DNA of 64,000 nucleotides. Source: Thioalkalivibrio sp. GTDB taxonomy: Bacteria; Pseudomonadota; Gammaproteobacteria; Ectothiorhodospirales; Ectothiorhodospiraceae. Made by a program: the position numbers and the translations under genes. The stretch covers positions 1 through 64,000 of the forward strand of contig JAABTX010000003.1 of NCBI GenBank assembly GCA_011389655.1, read 5' to 3'. Positions within the stretch are counted from its first letter, which is position 1. Every line of letters starts with the position of its first letter. Of this stretch, positions 33,605-44,298 are shown one piece after another. The notes under the pieces were generated by a model. That model did not search any database. It had not been told where the DNA came from and worked only from the letters and a program-made list of their open reading frames with translations.

Positions 33605-34594
33605 TCAGGGGTCCTCCGCGCGGCAGAAGCTGCCGCGGAAACCGGCACGCACGGTCATCGCCAGGAACAGAAGAACCAGCACCGCCACGCACAACAGCAG
33701 CGCGAGCCCGGTCCAGAAATAGAACCGGACACCGGAGAGATGCGCCATCTCGATCAGCGCGATGCTCATCGCGGCCAGCGGGAAGGTGTAGGACCAGGCC
33801 GCCAGCGAAAACGGAATCTGCGCCTGACCACGGATGCGCGTGAACAGCAGGATGGTCAGGAACAGCGCGATGAAGAACAGGATGCGCGCGAAGGAATCCA
33901 GCTCGCCGGTGAGATCCACGTAGGCGATGAAGCCCACTGCGGGCGGCGCGATCAGGATGAACAGGGTCGGAATCACCCGCACCGGCAGCGGCTCGTGGAA
34001 CAGGATCCGGTAGAACACGATGGTCATCAGCATGGCCCAGAACAGCAGGCCGGCACTGAAGAAGAACCAGCCGATCTCCCCAAAGCCGAAGGCGACGGCC
34101 GGTATCGCGACCAGCACGTTCCCGACTGCGGGAATGAACCAGGCCGGATTCACCTGAGTGATCGCGAAGCGCGCGTGGTGCATCCAGAAATTCACGACCA
34201 GGATGGTCACGATCAGGTGAAAGCTCGCTCCGAGCGCGAAGACCCCCTTCGCCGGCAGCGGCTCGTGCGGCTGCAGCACCATGCTCATCAGCACGATCGA
34301 GATCGAGATCGCGGCCAGGTAGTTCAGCCGCACCGGGTGGCGCAGGTCGATGATCGTCTCCGCCGGGTAACGGATCGCCTTGAAGATGAACAGCACCGCG
34401 AGCAGGAAGAAGACCATCCACGCGAACATCAGCACCGGCTCGCCAAGCCATGCCGGAGCCCCGTACTCGCCCCAGGTGCGCAGCCCCAGGCCGAGGCCGG
34501 CGATTCCCATCACCATCGCGAAGATCGACAGCGGAAAGTGTTCCACGCAGTCGCGAAAAGAGCGGCCCATCTCTTGCTCATCCAGTTCGAACAT
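33605..34594 (-). CDS. SLAC1/TehA family anion channel or C4-dicarboxylate/tellurite exporter-like protein
   Basis: The 329-aa protein has about ten membrane helices. The segments FPLSIFAMVMGIAGLGLGLR, NPAWFIPAVGNVLVAIPA and PPAVGFIAYVD match the TehA/SLAC1 fold. The family includes anion channels and the TehA tellurite-resistance protein. The substrate is not known. It reads away from the fpr gene across a 600-bp gap. I use the ATG at 34594 (MFELDEQEMGRSFRD); the track start at 34687 lacks support. Confidence 0.82.
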   Translation of the reverse strand: MFELDEQEMGRSFRDCVEHFPLSIFAMVMGIAGLGLGLRTWGEYGAPAWLGEPVLMFAWMVFFLLAVLFIFKAIRYPAETIIDLRHPVRLNYLAAISISIVLMSMVLQPHEPLPAKGVFALGASFHLIVTILVVNFWMHHARFAITQVNPAWFIPAVGNVLVAIPAVAFGFGEIGWFFFSAGLLFWAMLMTIVFYRILFHEPLPVRVIPTLFILIAPPAVGFIAYVDLTGELDSFARILFFIALFLTILLFTRIRGQAQIPFSLAAWSYTFPLAAMSIALIEMAHLSGVRFYFWTGLALLLCVAVLVLLFLAMTVRAGFRGSFCRAEDP

Positions 34595-35197
34595 CGGTGA
34601 CGTGTAAAGGCTGTGCCATACCATGGGCACAAGCCGCGGATCCGCCGCTGATCCGCGAAACCCGTGTGATCCGCCGCGTCCGGTCATTGGTCATCGGGTC
34701 GTCGGCAGGATCATGCTCCGGCGCAAGGATAACTCAGCAGCGGGTCGGGAGGGAGCCGATCTGCCCCAGTCACGGACAGCCGATGCAGCGGACGCGAAGG
34801 TGTATCGCGCTTGCATGAACCCGGAGTTCAGGTGGGCGTGGTGTCCCGATTCCGCAACCCGCGGCAAGTACCTATTGGCTCCCTGGCCTGCAGCACCCCG
34901 CGTCTTCGCTGCGATCGGCGGTTCCGCTGGGTGCGGGAAGGCCCGAGCCCGGCCTTCCGTTTCCGCGGAAAAGAAATCCGTCCCGGGTTTCGCCGGGTCT
35001 CGCGGTTGTGATCGGGCAATGTCGCGCGGATGAACAGTGCATTACAGGATTTCACGGCACTTCGGTGGTTCAACTCGCCCTCCGCTCCCCAAGCCGTTCC
35101 CTCGGTATGACCGTCAAATCCCCACGGGTGTAACCCGTTGCTGCAACGCCTGCCACAAAGCTGCTAACGTTCAGGGGCAAAAAATTGGAGGGAAGTC
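34595..35197. other. 603-bp divergent intergenic region
   Basis: Between the SLAC1-like gene and fpr I see no supported gene, RNA or repeat family. The ORFs at 34623-35033 and 34811-35011 lack a family, a good start or codon character. Promoters for both flanking genes should lie here. Confidence 0.5.
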
Positions 35198-35950
35198 TTG
35201 CCATACAATCAACAGAGCATTACCTCGATCCGGCGCTGGTCCCCGAAGACCTTCAGCTTCAAGGCCACCCGGCCCGAGGGATTCCGGTTCAAGAACGGCC
35301 AGTTCGTCACCCTGGGCCTGCGCTGCGACGGCAAGCTGGTTCCGCGCGCATACTCGATCGTCTCCGACCCCGGCGAGCCGGATCTGGAATTCCTCAGCAT
35401 CCACGTGCCGGACGGGTCGCTCACCAGCCAGCTCGCGCAGGCCAGCGTGGGCGACACGATCTGGATCAACAGCAAGGTGACCGGCTCGCTCACGCTCGAA
35501 CACGTGCAGCCGGGCCGCAACCTCTACCTGCTGGCCACCGGCACGGGGATCGCACCCTTCATCTCGCTGATCCGGGGTGAGGCGCTATTCGAACGTTTCG
35601 AGACAGTGATCCTGGTGCATAGCGTGCGCACTGCCCCCGAGCTCAGCTATCGGGAGGAGATTGAGGCGCGGGCCGGTGGGCGGCTGCGTTACGTGCCGAC
35701 CGTCACTCGCGAACCGCACGAAATCACCGGGCGTGGGGCCGACCTCTTCCGCAGCGGCGAGCTCTCGCGCATGCTCGAACTGCCGGACCCGGACCCCGAA
35801 CTGGACCGCGTGATGCTCTGCGGCAACCCGCAGATGAACAAGGAGATGACGGCCTACCTGAAGGAACAGGGCTGGACCATGACGAACTACAAGGGTGTCG
35901 GCAACTTCACGGTCGAACAGGCCTTCGTCACCACGCAGTGCGACGACTGA
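35198..35950 (+). CDS. fpr: Ferredoxin--NADP+ reductase
   Basis: The 250-aa flavoenzyme exchanges electrons between NADPH and ferredoxin or flavodoxin. It has the FAD motif RAYSIVS (about 50), the NADP-binding LLATGTGIAPFISL (about 108-121), MLCGNPQMNKEM, and the subclass I C-terminal TVEQAFV. The start is TTG with GGAGGGA just upstream, giving MPYNQQSITSIRRW. It stands alone between a long upstream gap and a convergent hydrolase gene. Confidence 0.93.
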   Translation: MPYNQQSITSIRRWSPKTFSFKATRPEGFRFKNGQFVTLGLRCDGKLVPRAYSIVSDPGEPDLEFLSIHVPDGSLTSQLAQASVGDTIWINSKVTGSLTLEHVQPGRNLYLLATGTGIAPFISLIRGEALFERFETVILVHSVRTAPELSYREEIEARAGGRLRYVPTVTREPHEITGRGADLFRSGELSRMLELPDPDPELDRVMLCGNPQMNKEMTAYLKEQGWTMTNYKGVGNFTVEQAFVTTQCDD

Positions 35951-35992
35951 GGGCATGATCCCGGACGGCGCCGGTCCGGGTGATCCACCCGC

Positions 35993-37012
35993 TCAGGATG
36001 GCAGCCCCCGCGATTTCACGCCATCCACGCTTCGGGAACTGATCTCCGCCCGGTAGAACCACTCGTTTCCCGGCAGCGCATTGGGATTGGGAAAGACGAT
36101 GAAGCCGTCCGCCGGCGAGGACACGACCGCGCCGTTCGCGCGCACGCCGATCTCCTCGCCGGCGCGGATCCGGTCAAAGCTCTGCCAGGGGCGGGAGAAG
36201 GCGTCCAGGGGATCATCGCGGTCGACCACCTCCACCAGGCGCAGGACCTCGAGGTCGTTGCGCGGCGGAGGCGGCGGCAGTCGCATCAGCTCCAGGTGGG
36301 ACAGCGTGTTCAGGATCGCCCGATACGCGACGTCCGGCGCCTCCGGGTCATCGTGCTGACCGCACTCCAGCGTGACGCCATAGCCCCCCTGGCTGCGCAT
36401 GTGCTCGGTGGTGCCGATGCCGTAGCTGGGATCCGTGCTGAGCATCTGCGCGCGCAGCGTCGCATTCGGATTGCGCAGCCGCCGCGCGACGCCGACCGCA
36501 TAGGTGTCGAGCCACCCCTCGACGATCCGCCGCGGCCCCAGCCGGCGCACCAATGCCTCCTCCTCCGGTGCCCGATGAAAGGACTCGAGACCATGATCAT
36601 TGTTCTCCGGACCGAGCATCACGAAGGGCTCTCCGGGCGTGTGAAAGGAATGCAGGTCGAGCAGCACGTCGTGGGCCGCGAGCAGCGGACAGAGGCGGTT
36701 GGCCAGCCGGTCCTCGAAGTCCTGCGGCGCATCCGTGATCCGGAAATTGCGGTTCAGGTTGCGCTCGCCCATGCGCTGAACGCGCCGGAAGGCGAGCGGA
36801 TTCGTGACCGGTACCAGGGTCAGCGTGCCCCGCAGCAGCTGCCGCTCGTCGCGTTCCAGCTCGCCGGCCAGGCGGAGAATGGCCCCGGTGCCGCAGGTCT
36901 CGTTGCCGTGCACCGCGCCGAGCACGATCAGACCCGGACCGGGCTCCAATCCGTGATAGGTGATGCTGCGCAGCGCAGTCGGCAGCTGGCTGGGGATGGG
37001 GCTGGAAGACAT
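35993..37012 (-). CDS. Succinylglutamate desuccinylase/aspartoacylase family metallohydrolase
   Basis: The 339-aa protein is related to M14 carboxypeptidases. Zinc ligands are visible in GAVHGNETCG (His and Glu at about 40-46) and LDLHSFH (about 118). TLECGQHDD supplies the region of the catalytic Glu. The C-terminal 60 residues resemble the biotinyl-like cap of AstE/ASPA proteins. The substrate is an N-acylated or peptide-like compound, not known. GGAG lies 7 nt before the ATG at 37012. The longer track ORF runs into the hisI promoter region. Confidence 0.8.
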   Translation of the reverse strand: MSSSPIPSQLPTALRSITYHGLEPGPGLIVLGAVHGNETCGTGAILRLAGELERDERQLLRGTLTLVPVTNPLAFRRVQRMGERNLNRNFRITDAPQDFEDRLANRLCPLLAAHDVLLDLHSFHTPGEPFVMLGPENNDHGLESFHRAPEEEALVRRLGPRRIVEGWLDTYAVGVARRLRNPNATLRAQMLSTDPSYGIGTTEHMRSQGGYGVTLECGQHDDPEAPDVAYRAILNTLSHLELMRLPPPPPRNDLEVLRLVEVVDRDDPLDAFSRPWQSFDRIRAGEEIGVRANGAVVSSPADGFIVFPNPNALPGNEWFYRAEISSRSVDGVKSRGLPS

Positions 37013-37236
37013 GCAAATGCTCCGTGACCGGTTGCCGGATGCCCGTGACGCGGCCGCCCGGGGCAGAATGCGAGGACCGCCCCGGCGTCTCCCGACATGC
37101 CTCGACGCGGCACAGGCAGTACACTGCGGCTGCGCCATCCGGCCGGGGCACCCGGGGCGTCCGGGCCCGTAGAATTGTTAGTCTGTAACATTCGGCGCCC
37201 CGGCCCGAAACCAGTAGCCGGACAGGAGGCCTGCAA

Positions 37237-37710
37237 ATGCTGAAGGATATCGAAAATCTGCCGCGAGGGAGCCGTTTTTCGCGCTCGGAGATCTTTGCCG
37301 GGCTGAGGCTGAACGCCGATGGACTGATTCCGGCGATCGCCCAGCAGCACGACACCGGAGAGGTCCTGATGATGGCCTGGATGAACGAGGAGGCCCTGAA
37401 CGAGACCCTGGCGACGGGGCGCGTGTGCTATTTCTCCCGTTCCCGCAACCGTCTCTGGAGAAAGGGCGAGAGCTCGGGCCAGGTGCAGCAGCTGAAGGGG
37501 CTGTACATCGACTGCGATGGCGACACCCTGCTGCTGCGCGTGGACCAGACCGGGCCGGCCTGCCACACCGGCCGCTCCAACTGCTTCTTCCTGCGGGTAG
37601 ACGGCGACGAGGTGGTCATCACCACGAACCCGCTGATCGACCCCGAGACCCTGTACGGCGGCCACGGCGCATCCGGCGCCAACGCCGGGTCACCGAAAGA
37701 TCCGCAATGA
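37237..37710 (+). CDS. hisI: Phosphoribosyl-AMP cyclohydrolase
   Basis: This is the third step of histidine synthesis. The 157-aa Zn2+ enzyme has [28 protein letters not shown] and the metal and catalytic Cys block DCDGDTLLL...[13 protein letters not shown]. An N-terminal 25-residue extension precedes the core. There is no HisE domain, so HisE must be separate. Its stop overlaps the cysS start (ATGA). Confidence 0.93.
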   Translation: MLKDIENLPRGSRFSRSEIFAGLRLNADGLIPAIAQQHDTGEVLMMAWMNEEALNETLATGRVCYFSRSRNRLWRKGESSGQVQQLKGLYIDCDGDTLLLRVDQTGPACHTGRSNCFFLRVDGDEVVITTNPLIDPETLYGGHGASGANAGSPKDPQ

Positions 37711-39113
37711 AGACGCTGCTCCTGCACAACACCCTCGGAGGCGAAACCGCGCCCTTTGCGCCGGCCGATCCGGGCCGTGTGACCATGTATGTCTGCGGGC
37801 CCACGGTGTACAACTACGTGCACATCGGCAACGGACGTCCGGTGGTCGTGTTCGACGTGCTGTTCCGCGTGCTGCGGGCGCTGTACGGACCCGAACACGT
37901 GGTCTATGCCCGCAACATCACCGACGTGGACGACAAGATCAACCAGGCCGCAGCCGCCAACGACGAGGACATCGGCACGCTGACCGCGCGCTTCACCGAG
38001 GCCTTCCACGAGGATGTCGCCCGCCTGGGCGCCCTGCCTCCGACCCTGGAGCCGCGCGCCACCGCCCACGTCGGCGAGATGATCGCGATGATCGAGCACC
38101 TGATCGCCAGCGGCCACGCCTATGTCGCCGGCGGACACGTGCTCTACGACGTCCGTTCCTACCCCGGGTACGGCCGTCTGTCCCGGCGCAGCCTGGACGA
38201 CATGCGGGCCGGGGCGCGGGTCGAGGTCGCGGACTACAAGCGCGACCCCGCCGACTTCGTGCTGTGGAAGCCGTCACGGCCCGGGGAACCCGCCTGGGAC
38301 AGTCCCTGGGGCCCGGGCCGGCCCGGCTGGCATCTCGAGTGCTCGGCGATGACCGAGGCCCACCTCGGGGACACCATCGACATCCACGGCGGCGGTCACG
38401 ACCTGGTCTTTCCGCATCACGAGAACGAGATCGCCCAGAGCTGCGCGGCACACGGCGTGGAATACGCCCGCTTCTGGGTGCACAACGGCCACGTCACGGT
38501 GGACGGCGAGAAGATGTCCAAGTCCCTGGGCAACTTCCGGCTGCTTCGGGATCTGCTCGAGGTCTACCCGGGCGAGGTGCTCAGGCTCGCCCTGCTGGCC
38601 CGTCACTACCGCGCACCGCTGAACTTCTCCGAGCGCGGACTGGAACAGGCGCGTAACAGCCTGAACAGCCTCTACCGCGTGCTGCGCGAACATGCCGACG
38701 TACCGGCCGGAACGGCCGATGCGCGCGACAGCGCGGTCTTCGATGCGCTGCTCGACGATCTCAACACACCGGGTGCGATCGCCGGTCTGCACCAACTGGC
38801 CGACCTGCTGGCCGCAGCGCATACACCGGAAGAGGCCGCAGCGCGCAAGGCGGAGCTGCTGGCAGCCGGTGAGGTGCTGGGCGTGCTGCAGCAGGACCCG
38901 GTGGGCTGGTTCCAGGCCGGGGCGGAGGACGCGGTCTCCGCGGAATGGATCGAGGCTCGCATCGCCGAGCGCCAGGCGGCCCGCAAGGCCCGCGACTTCC
39001 AGCGTTCCGACGCGATCCGCGACGAACTGGCCGCGGCCGGGATCCTGCTGGAGGACACACCGGAGGGTACGCGGTGGCAACGGGCGGACACGGTCCCGAC
39101 CGACGGCCCATGA
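37707..39113 (+). CDS. cysS: Cysteinyl-tRNA synthetase
   Basis: The 468-aa class I synthetase charges tRNA-Cys. It has the Zn ligand Cys in [15 protein letters not shown], which also holds the HIGN signature. HLECSAM and HHENEIAQS give the other Zn ligands, and KMSKSLGN gives the ATP loop. The C-terminal DALR-type domain ends in DTPEGTRW. It overlaps hisI by 4 bp and the next gene by 4 bp, so all three are one transcript. Confidence 0.97.
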   Translation: MKTLLLHNTLGGETAPFAPADPGRVTMYVCGPTVYNYVHIGNGRPVVVFDVLFRVLRALYGPEHVVYARNITDVDDKINQAAAANDEDIGTLTARFTEAFHEDVARLGALPPTLEPRATAHVGEMIAMIEHLIASGHAYVAGGHVLYDVRSYPGYGRLSRRSLDDMRAGARVEVADYKRDPADFVLWKPSRPGEPAWDSPWGPGRPGWHLECSAMTEAHLGDTIDIHGGGHDLVFPHHENEIAQSCAAHGVEYARFWVHNGHVTVDGEKMSKSLGNFRLLRDLLEVYPGEVLRLALLARHYRAPLNFSERGLEQARNSLNSLYRVLREHADVPAGTADARDSAVFDALLDDLNTPGAIAGLHQLADLLAAAHTPEEAAARKAELLAAGEVLGVLQQDPVGWFQAGAEDAVSAEWIEARIAERQAARKARDFQRSDAIRDELAAAGILLEDTPEGTRWQRADTVPTDGP

Positions 39114-39745
39114 ACCGCATCCTCCCGATCGCGGTCCTGCTGCTCTTTTGCGGGACACTCACCGCCCATCCGCATGCGTGGATCGATCTGCGCGTCAGCG
39201 TGCTGTTCACCGAGGCGGGCGACCTGAAGGCCTTGCGGCAGGAGTGGGCCTTCGACCCCACCTACAGCCACCTGCTGCTGGAGGACCTGGCTGCCGGTCA
39301 GCCGGACCTGGACCTCGACACGGCCTTGCAGGTGATGACGGAACGCATGCTCGCGAATCTGCGCGAACATGGCTACTTCACGGAGATCGAGATGGGTGGG
39401 CGGCGCCTTGAGCCGGCACCGGCGCGCAATGGCTCCCTGAATCTGCGCCAGCGGCGGCTGCACCTGCAGTTCGAGCTCCCCCTGGAGGCGGCGCGTCCGG
39501 ATCCGACACAGCCGCTGAGCTACCGCGTGTACGACCCGACCTACTGGATCGAGATCCTGCACGACGAGGAAGACGTGATCCATCTCGCCGGCGGCAGCGG
39601 CTGCAGTACGCGTATCGAGTCCCCGCGACCGGAGGCCCGGCTGGTGGCCTATGCGGCCACGCTTGATCGGAACCAGCGGGCGCCCATCGAGGATCTCGGC
39701 AGACCCTTCGCCGAGGTCGTCTCCGTCGAATGCACACCACGATAG
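39110..39745 (+). CDS. DUF1007 family periplasmic protein
   Basis: The 211-aa protein has a signal peptide ([24 protein letters not shown]). The motif [11 protein letters not shown] right after cleavage is the DUF1007 hallmark, a His-rich end that may bind metal. The family commonly pairs with NicO/RcnA-type nickel-cobalt transporters, as here, where such a gene follows after 14 bp. It overlaps cysS by ATGA. Confidence 0.85.
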   Translation: MNRILPIAVLLLFCGTLTAHPHAWIDLRVSVLFTEAGDLKALRQEWAFDPTYSHLLLEDLAAGQPDLDLDTALQVMTERMLANLREHGYFTEIEMGGRRLEPAPARNGSLNLRQRRLHLQFELPLEAARPDPTQPLSYRVYDPTYWIEILHDEEDVIHLAGGSGCSTRIESPRPEARLVAYAATLDRNQRAPIEDLGRPFAEVVSVECTPR

Positions 39746-39759
39746 GCATCGAGGCACCC

Positions 39760-40890
<1,131 letters not shown>

Positions 40891-40939
40891 GGACGCCGTA
40901 CCCCTCTCCCGCCTCGGCGGGGGAAGGGGGACCGGGGAA

Positions 40940-40965
40940 GGGGACCGATTTATGAATCTGTCCCC
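40940..40965. repeat. REP palindrome, imperfect copy
   Basis: ggggaccgattta/tgaatctgtcccc has two arm mismatches. It is preceded by cccctctcccgcctcggcgggggaaggggg, a second hairpin of the cccctccc type also seen at 755-774. Confidence 0.8.
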
Positions 40966-41083
40966 GGAGGGCTTGCGGAGGGCTCTCCCAATCCGCCGGA
41001 AAGGGCCACGCTTGCGCTCCAACGCGGCAACCGGTAAAAACCGGACACCGCCCTCGCGGGCGCCGCGTCGTCTCAGGAGCACC

Positions 41084-42898
41084 ATGACCACGTCCGTGAT
41101 CGTCCCGGAAACGGCCGAGAGCCTCGCCGGCCTCTTCCGCGAGCGTGTGCGCGCGAACCCCACCAAGACCGCCTACCGGCAATACGATCACGCCCGGGGG
41201 GACTGGGTCAGGTGCACCTGGGCCGACATGGCGGCGGAGGTCGGGCGGTGGCAGTTCGCGCTGCGGCGCGAGGGGCTCGAGCCGGGCGACCGCGTCGCGA
41301 TGATGCTCCGCAACTGCAGGGAGTGGGTGACCTTTGACCTGGCGGCGCTGGGTCTCGGGCTGATCACCATACCGCTGTACACCGACGATCGCGCCGAAAA
41401 CATCGCCTATATCCTGGAACAGGCCGGCGTGAAGCTGCTGCTGGTGGAGGGCAAGATCCAGTGGCGCCGCCTGGCCCCGGCGCGGGACCGGATGCCGACG
41501 GTGAAGAGCATCATCTCGCTGCACAGCATCGAGGACGAGGACCTGCCCGGCGATCCACGCCTGAAGATGGCCCCCGACTGGCTGTTCGGGCTGGACGGCG
41601 AGCTGATCACGCGATCCGTCGAACCGGATGCGCTGGCGACCATCGTCTACACCTCCGGCACCACCGGCCGGCCGAAGGGGGTGATGCTGTCGCACCGGAA
41701 CATCCTGTTCAATGCCCATGCCGCCTCGCAGTGCGGGCCCCTGAACCAGGATGACGTCTTCCTCTCGTTCCTGCCGCTGTCGCACACGCTGGAGCGGACC
41801 GCCGGCTGCTACCTGCCGATGATGATTGGCGCAGAGGTGGCCTTCGCCCGCTCGATCCCGCAGCTGGGTGAGGATCTGACCGTGGTCCGCCCCACCGTAC
41901 TGATCTCGGTACCCCGCATCTACGAGAGCGTGTACGCGAAGATCCAGGCCGGGCTGAAGCAGAAGTCGGCCCTCGCCCGCGCCCTGTTCCGGCTTACCGT
42001 CGATACCGGCTGGGCCCGCTTCGAGCACGCGCAGGGACGCGCGGGCTGGTCCCCACGCCTGCTGCTATGGCCCCTGCTCGACCGGCTCGTGGCGCGCAAG
42101 GTCCGGGCACGGCTGGGTGGCCGCATGCAGTACGCGGTGTGCGGAGGCGCGCCCCTGCCACCTCCGATCGCGCGCTTCTTCACCGGCCTCGGCCTGCCCG
42201 TCTACCACGGCTATGGTCTGACCGAATCGAGCCCCGTGGTCAGCGCAAACCGCCCAGCCGACAATCTGCCCGCCTCGATCGGCCGGCCACTGCCGGGAGT
42301 GGATGTTCGAGTGGGTCCGAAGGACGAACTGCTGACCCGCAGCCCCTCGGTGATGCTCGGCTACTGGCAGGACGAGGAGGCCACGAAGGCGACCATCGAC
42401 GACGACGGGTGGCTGCGCACTGGCGACAAGGCGCGCTTCGACGAAGAGGGCCACATCTTCATCACCGGGCGGATCAAGGACATCATCGTGCTCGGCAATG
42501 GCGAAAAGCTCCCGCCGGCCGACATGGAGATGGCGATCCAGCTCGACAGCCTGTTCGAACAGGTCATGATCGTGGGCGAGGGCCGACCCTTTCTGTCGGC
42601 CCTCGTGGTGCTGAATCCGGAGGCGTGGCGCGAGTTTGCCGCGCAACTCGACGTCAACCCGGCAAGCGGCGAGGATCTGCGCAGCCGCTTCGTCGAACGC
42701 AGCCTGCTCGCACGAGTCAACCGCCAGCTCCACGACTTCCCCGGCTTCGCCCGGATCCGGCGCCTGATCCCGCTGCGCGAGCCGTGGACGGTGGACCATG
42801 GCCTGCTGACCCCCACCCTGAAGATGAAGCGCGAGCGCATCGCGGACAGTTTCCGGGACGAGGTCGACGCCGCCTACGCGGATTATGCGGATATCTGA
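41084..42898 (+). CDS. AMP-dependent long-chain acyl-CoA synthetase (FadD/FACL family)
   Basis: The 604-aa enzyme activates fatty acids with ATP and CoA. Motifs are IVYTSGTTGRPKGVMLSHRN (about 186-205), YHGYGLTESSPV, DDGWLRTGDKARFD and the FACL-type GRIKDIIVLGNGEKLPPADME. It belongs to the long form with AMP-binding-C merged, like Faa/LACS enzymes. AGGAG lies just before the ATG at 41084. The track start at 40778 reads through a REP. It could recycle acyl chains freed in lipid turnover, but nothing ties it to the Pho genes. Confidence 0.9.
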   Translation: MTTSVIVPETAESLAGLFRERVRANPTKTAYRQYDHARGDWVRCTWADMAAEVGRWQFALRREGLEPGDRVAMMLRNCREWVTFDLAALGLGLITIPLYTDDRAENIAYILEQAGVKLLLVEGKIQWRRLAPARDRMPTVKSIISLHSIEDEDLPGDPRLKMAPDWLFGLDGELITRSVEPDALATIVYTSGTTGRPKGVMLSHRNILFNAHAASQCGPLNQDDVFLSFLPLSHTLERTAGCYLPMMIGAEVAFARSIPQLGEDLTVVRPTVLISVPRIYESVYAKIQAGLKQKSALARALFRLTVDTGWARFEHAQGRAGWSPRLLLWPLLDRLVARKVRARLGGRMQYAVCGGAPLPPPIARFFTGLGLPVYHGYGLTESSPVVSANRPADNLPASIGRPLPGVDVRVGPKDELLTRSPSVMLGYWQDEEATKATIDDDGWLRTGDKARFDEEGHIFITGRIKDIIVLGNGEKLPPADMEMAIQLDSLFEQVMIVGEGRPFLSALVVLNPEAWREFAAQLDVNPASGEDLRSRFVERSLLARVNRQLHDFPGFARIRRLIPLREPWTVDHGLLTPTLKMKRERIADSFRDEVDAAYADYADI

Positions 42899-42924
42899 GG
42901 AAAGGTCGATTCATCCGGCCTCCT

Positions 42925-43014
42925 GTAGGAGCGAGCCTGCTCGCGAACGCGCCGAAGGCGCGACCAACGCCGGGGCCCGCCCAACGCCCATTCGCGTGCG
43001 AGGCACGCTCCTAC
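42925..43014. repeat. 90-bp inverted-repeat unit (GTAGGAGCGAG...CGCTCCTAC)
   Basis: gtaggagcgagcctgctcgcgaa at the left faces ttcgcgtgcgaggcacgctcctac at the right. It is the same GTAGGAGCG-type end as the 88-bp array at 7214, with a different core. Confidence 0.7.
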
Positions 43015-43033
43015 GGCGTTCGCTCCGACCCCC

Positions 43034-43098
43034 GTGGGAGGCGGGCCTCTCGCCGATTCCGGCGCCGGGGAGGATCGGCCGGGGGGCTGGTCTCCTAC
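43034..43098. repeat. GTGGGAGGCGAG...CTCCTAC unit, copy 2
   Basis: gtgggaggcgggcctctcgccgattccggcgccgg...ggggggctggtctcctac aligns with 7123-7186 over its whole length. Confidence 0.65.
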
Positions 43099-43129
43099 GA
43101 GGGTCGGGCCCGACGGCAGCTCCCCTCAT

Positions 43130-44296
43130 TTACCTCGCAAGAACCGGCCGCAGCCGCGCGACGGCCTCCTCGAGACGCTCGCGCGGCTGCGTGTAGGCGA
43201 TGCGGATGTGATCGCGTCCGGAGCCGGGGCTGAAGTCCGTCCCGGGGGTCAGGGCGACCCCGACCTCGTCGAGAATTCGGGCGCACAGGGCCTCCGAGTC
43301 GGATCCGTGGGCGCGGCTGTCCGCATAGATGTAGAAGGCGCCCTCGGGGCGGGCGTGCAGCTCGAGGCCGAGCCCGGGGAGCGCCGCGAGCAGGAAGTCG
43401 CGCCGCGCCTGCAGCTCACGGACCCGCGCCTGCAACAGGGTCTCGGTGGCGGGCTCGAAGGCGGCCAGCGCAGCCGTCTGGGCCACGGTCGGCGGGGCGA
43501 CGAAGAGATTTTGCGCCAGCCGTCTGACCGGCTCGATCCAGTCCTCCGGCACCACCATCCAGCCCAGACGCCAGCCGGTCATCACGTAGTACTTGGAGAA
43601 GCTGTTCACGATGACCGCGTCGGGCACCGTCGAGAGCGCGGTGCCGGGCGGCCGGTCGAAGATCAGGCGCCCGTAGATCTCGTCCATGATCAGCACCCCG
43701 CCGCGCCCCCGGACCACCTCGGCGATGGCGGTCAACTCCGCCTCCGGGAGCAGCGTTCCGGTGGGGTTCGCGGGCGATGCCAGCATCAACGCGCGGGTCC
43801 CGGGACGCCATGCGGCCGCGATCCGGCTCGCGGTGGGCTGGAAGCCCGATTGCGGCGGGACGGGTACCGGGACCGGCTGCCCGCCCAGGGCGGTGACGAA
43901 CTGGCGGTTGCAGGCGTAACCGGGGTCGGGCAACAGCACCGCGTCGCCTGCATCGGTCCCGGCCGCGAGCGCAAGCAGGATCGCCGCCGAGGCTCCGCTG
44001 GTGACGACCACGCGTTCCGGATCGATGCGCAGACCGTAGAGCCTCAGGTAGTCCCCGGCGATCGCGGCGCGCAGTGCACCGGTACCGTGCGCCGGCGTGT
44101 ACCGGACCACGCCCGCGGCCATGGCCCGTGTTGCCGCCGCAACGACCGGCTCCGGGGTGGGGAAGTCCGGCTCCCCCACCTCCAGGTGGATCACGTCCCG
44201 GCCCACGGCCTCCAGGGCCTGGGACCGGGCCAGCACCTGCATCACCCGGAACGGCTCCATCCCGAGGCCCCGCTCCGACAGTCCCGGCGCGGACAT
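43130..44296 (-). CDS. PLP-dependent aminotransferase, class I/II (AspC-like)
   Basis: The 388-aa fold-type I aminotransferase has HLEVGEPDFPTP, SPANPTGTLL, DEIYGRL and the PLP lysine in NSFSKYYVMTGWRLGWM. The C-terminal Arg in HIRIAYTQ binds the substrate carboxylate. Substrate specificity (aspartate, alanine, aromatic or other) is not clear. It starts 2 bp after the der stop, so it is the distal gene of the hisS-yfgM-bamB-der operon, where it is not a standard member. Confidence 0.9.
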   Translation of the reverse strand: MSAPGLSERGLGMEPFRVMQVLARSQALEAVGRDVIHLEVGEPDFPTPEPVVAAATRAMAAGVVRYTPAHGTGALRAAIAGDYLRLYGLRIDPERVVVTSGASAAILLALAAGTDAGDAVLLPDPGYACNRQFVTALGGQPVPVPVPPQSGFQPTASRIAAAWRPGTRALMLASPANPTGTLLPEAELTAIAEVVRGRGGVLIMDEIYGRLIFDRPPGTALSTVPDAVIVNSFSKYYVMTGWRLGWMVVPEDWIEPVRRLAQNLFVAPPTVAQTAALAAFEPATETLLQARVRELQARRDFLLAALPGLGLELHARPEGAFYIYADSRAHGSDSEALCARILDEVGVALTPGTDFSPGSGRDHIRIAYTQPRERLEEAVARLRPVLAR

Positions 44297-44298
44297 CC

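Noticed and set aside
34623-35033. 136-aa ORF between the SLAC1-like gene and fpr
   Set aside because: It has no Shine-Dalgarno, no family and Arg/Ala/Pro-rich composition like the shadows.
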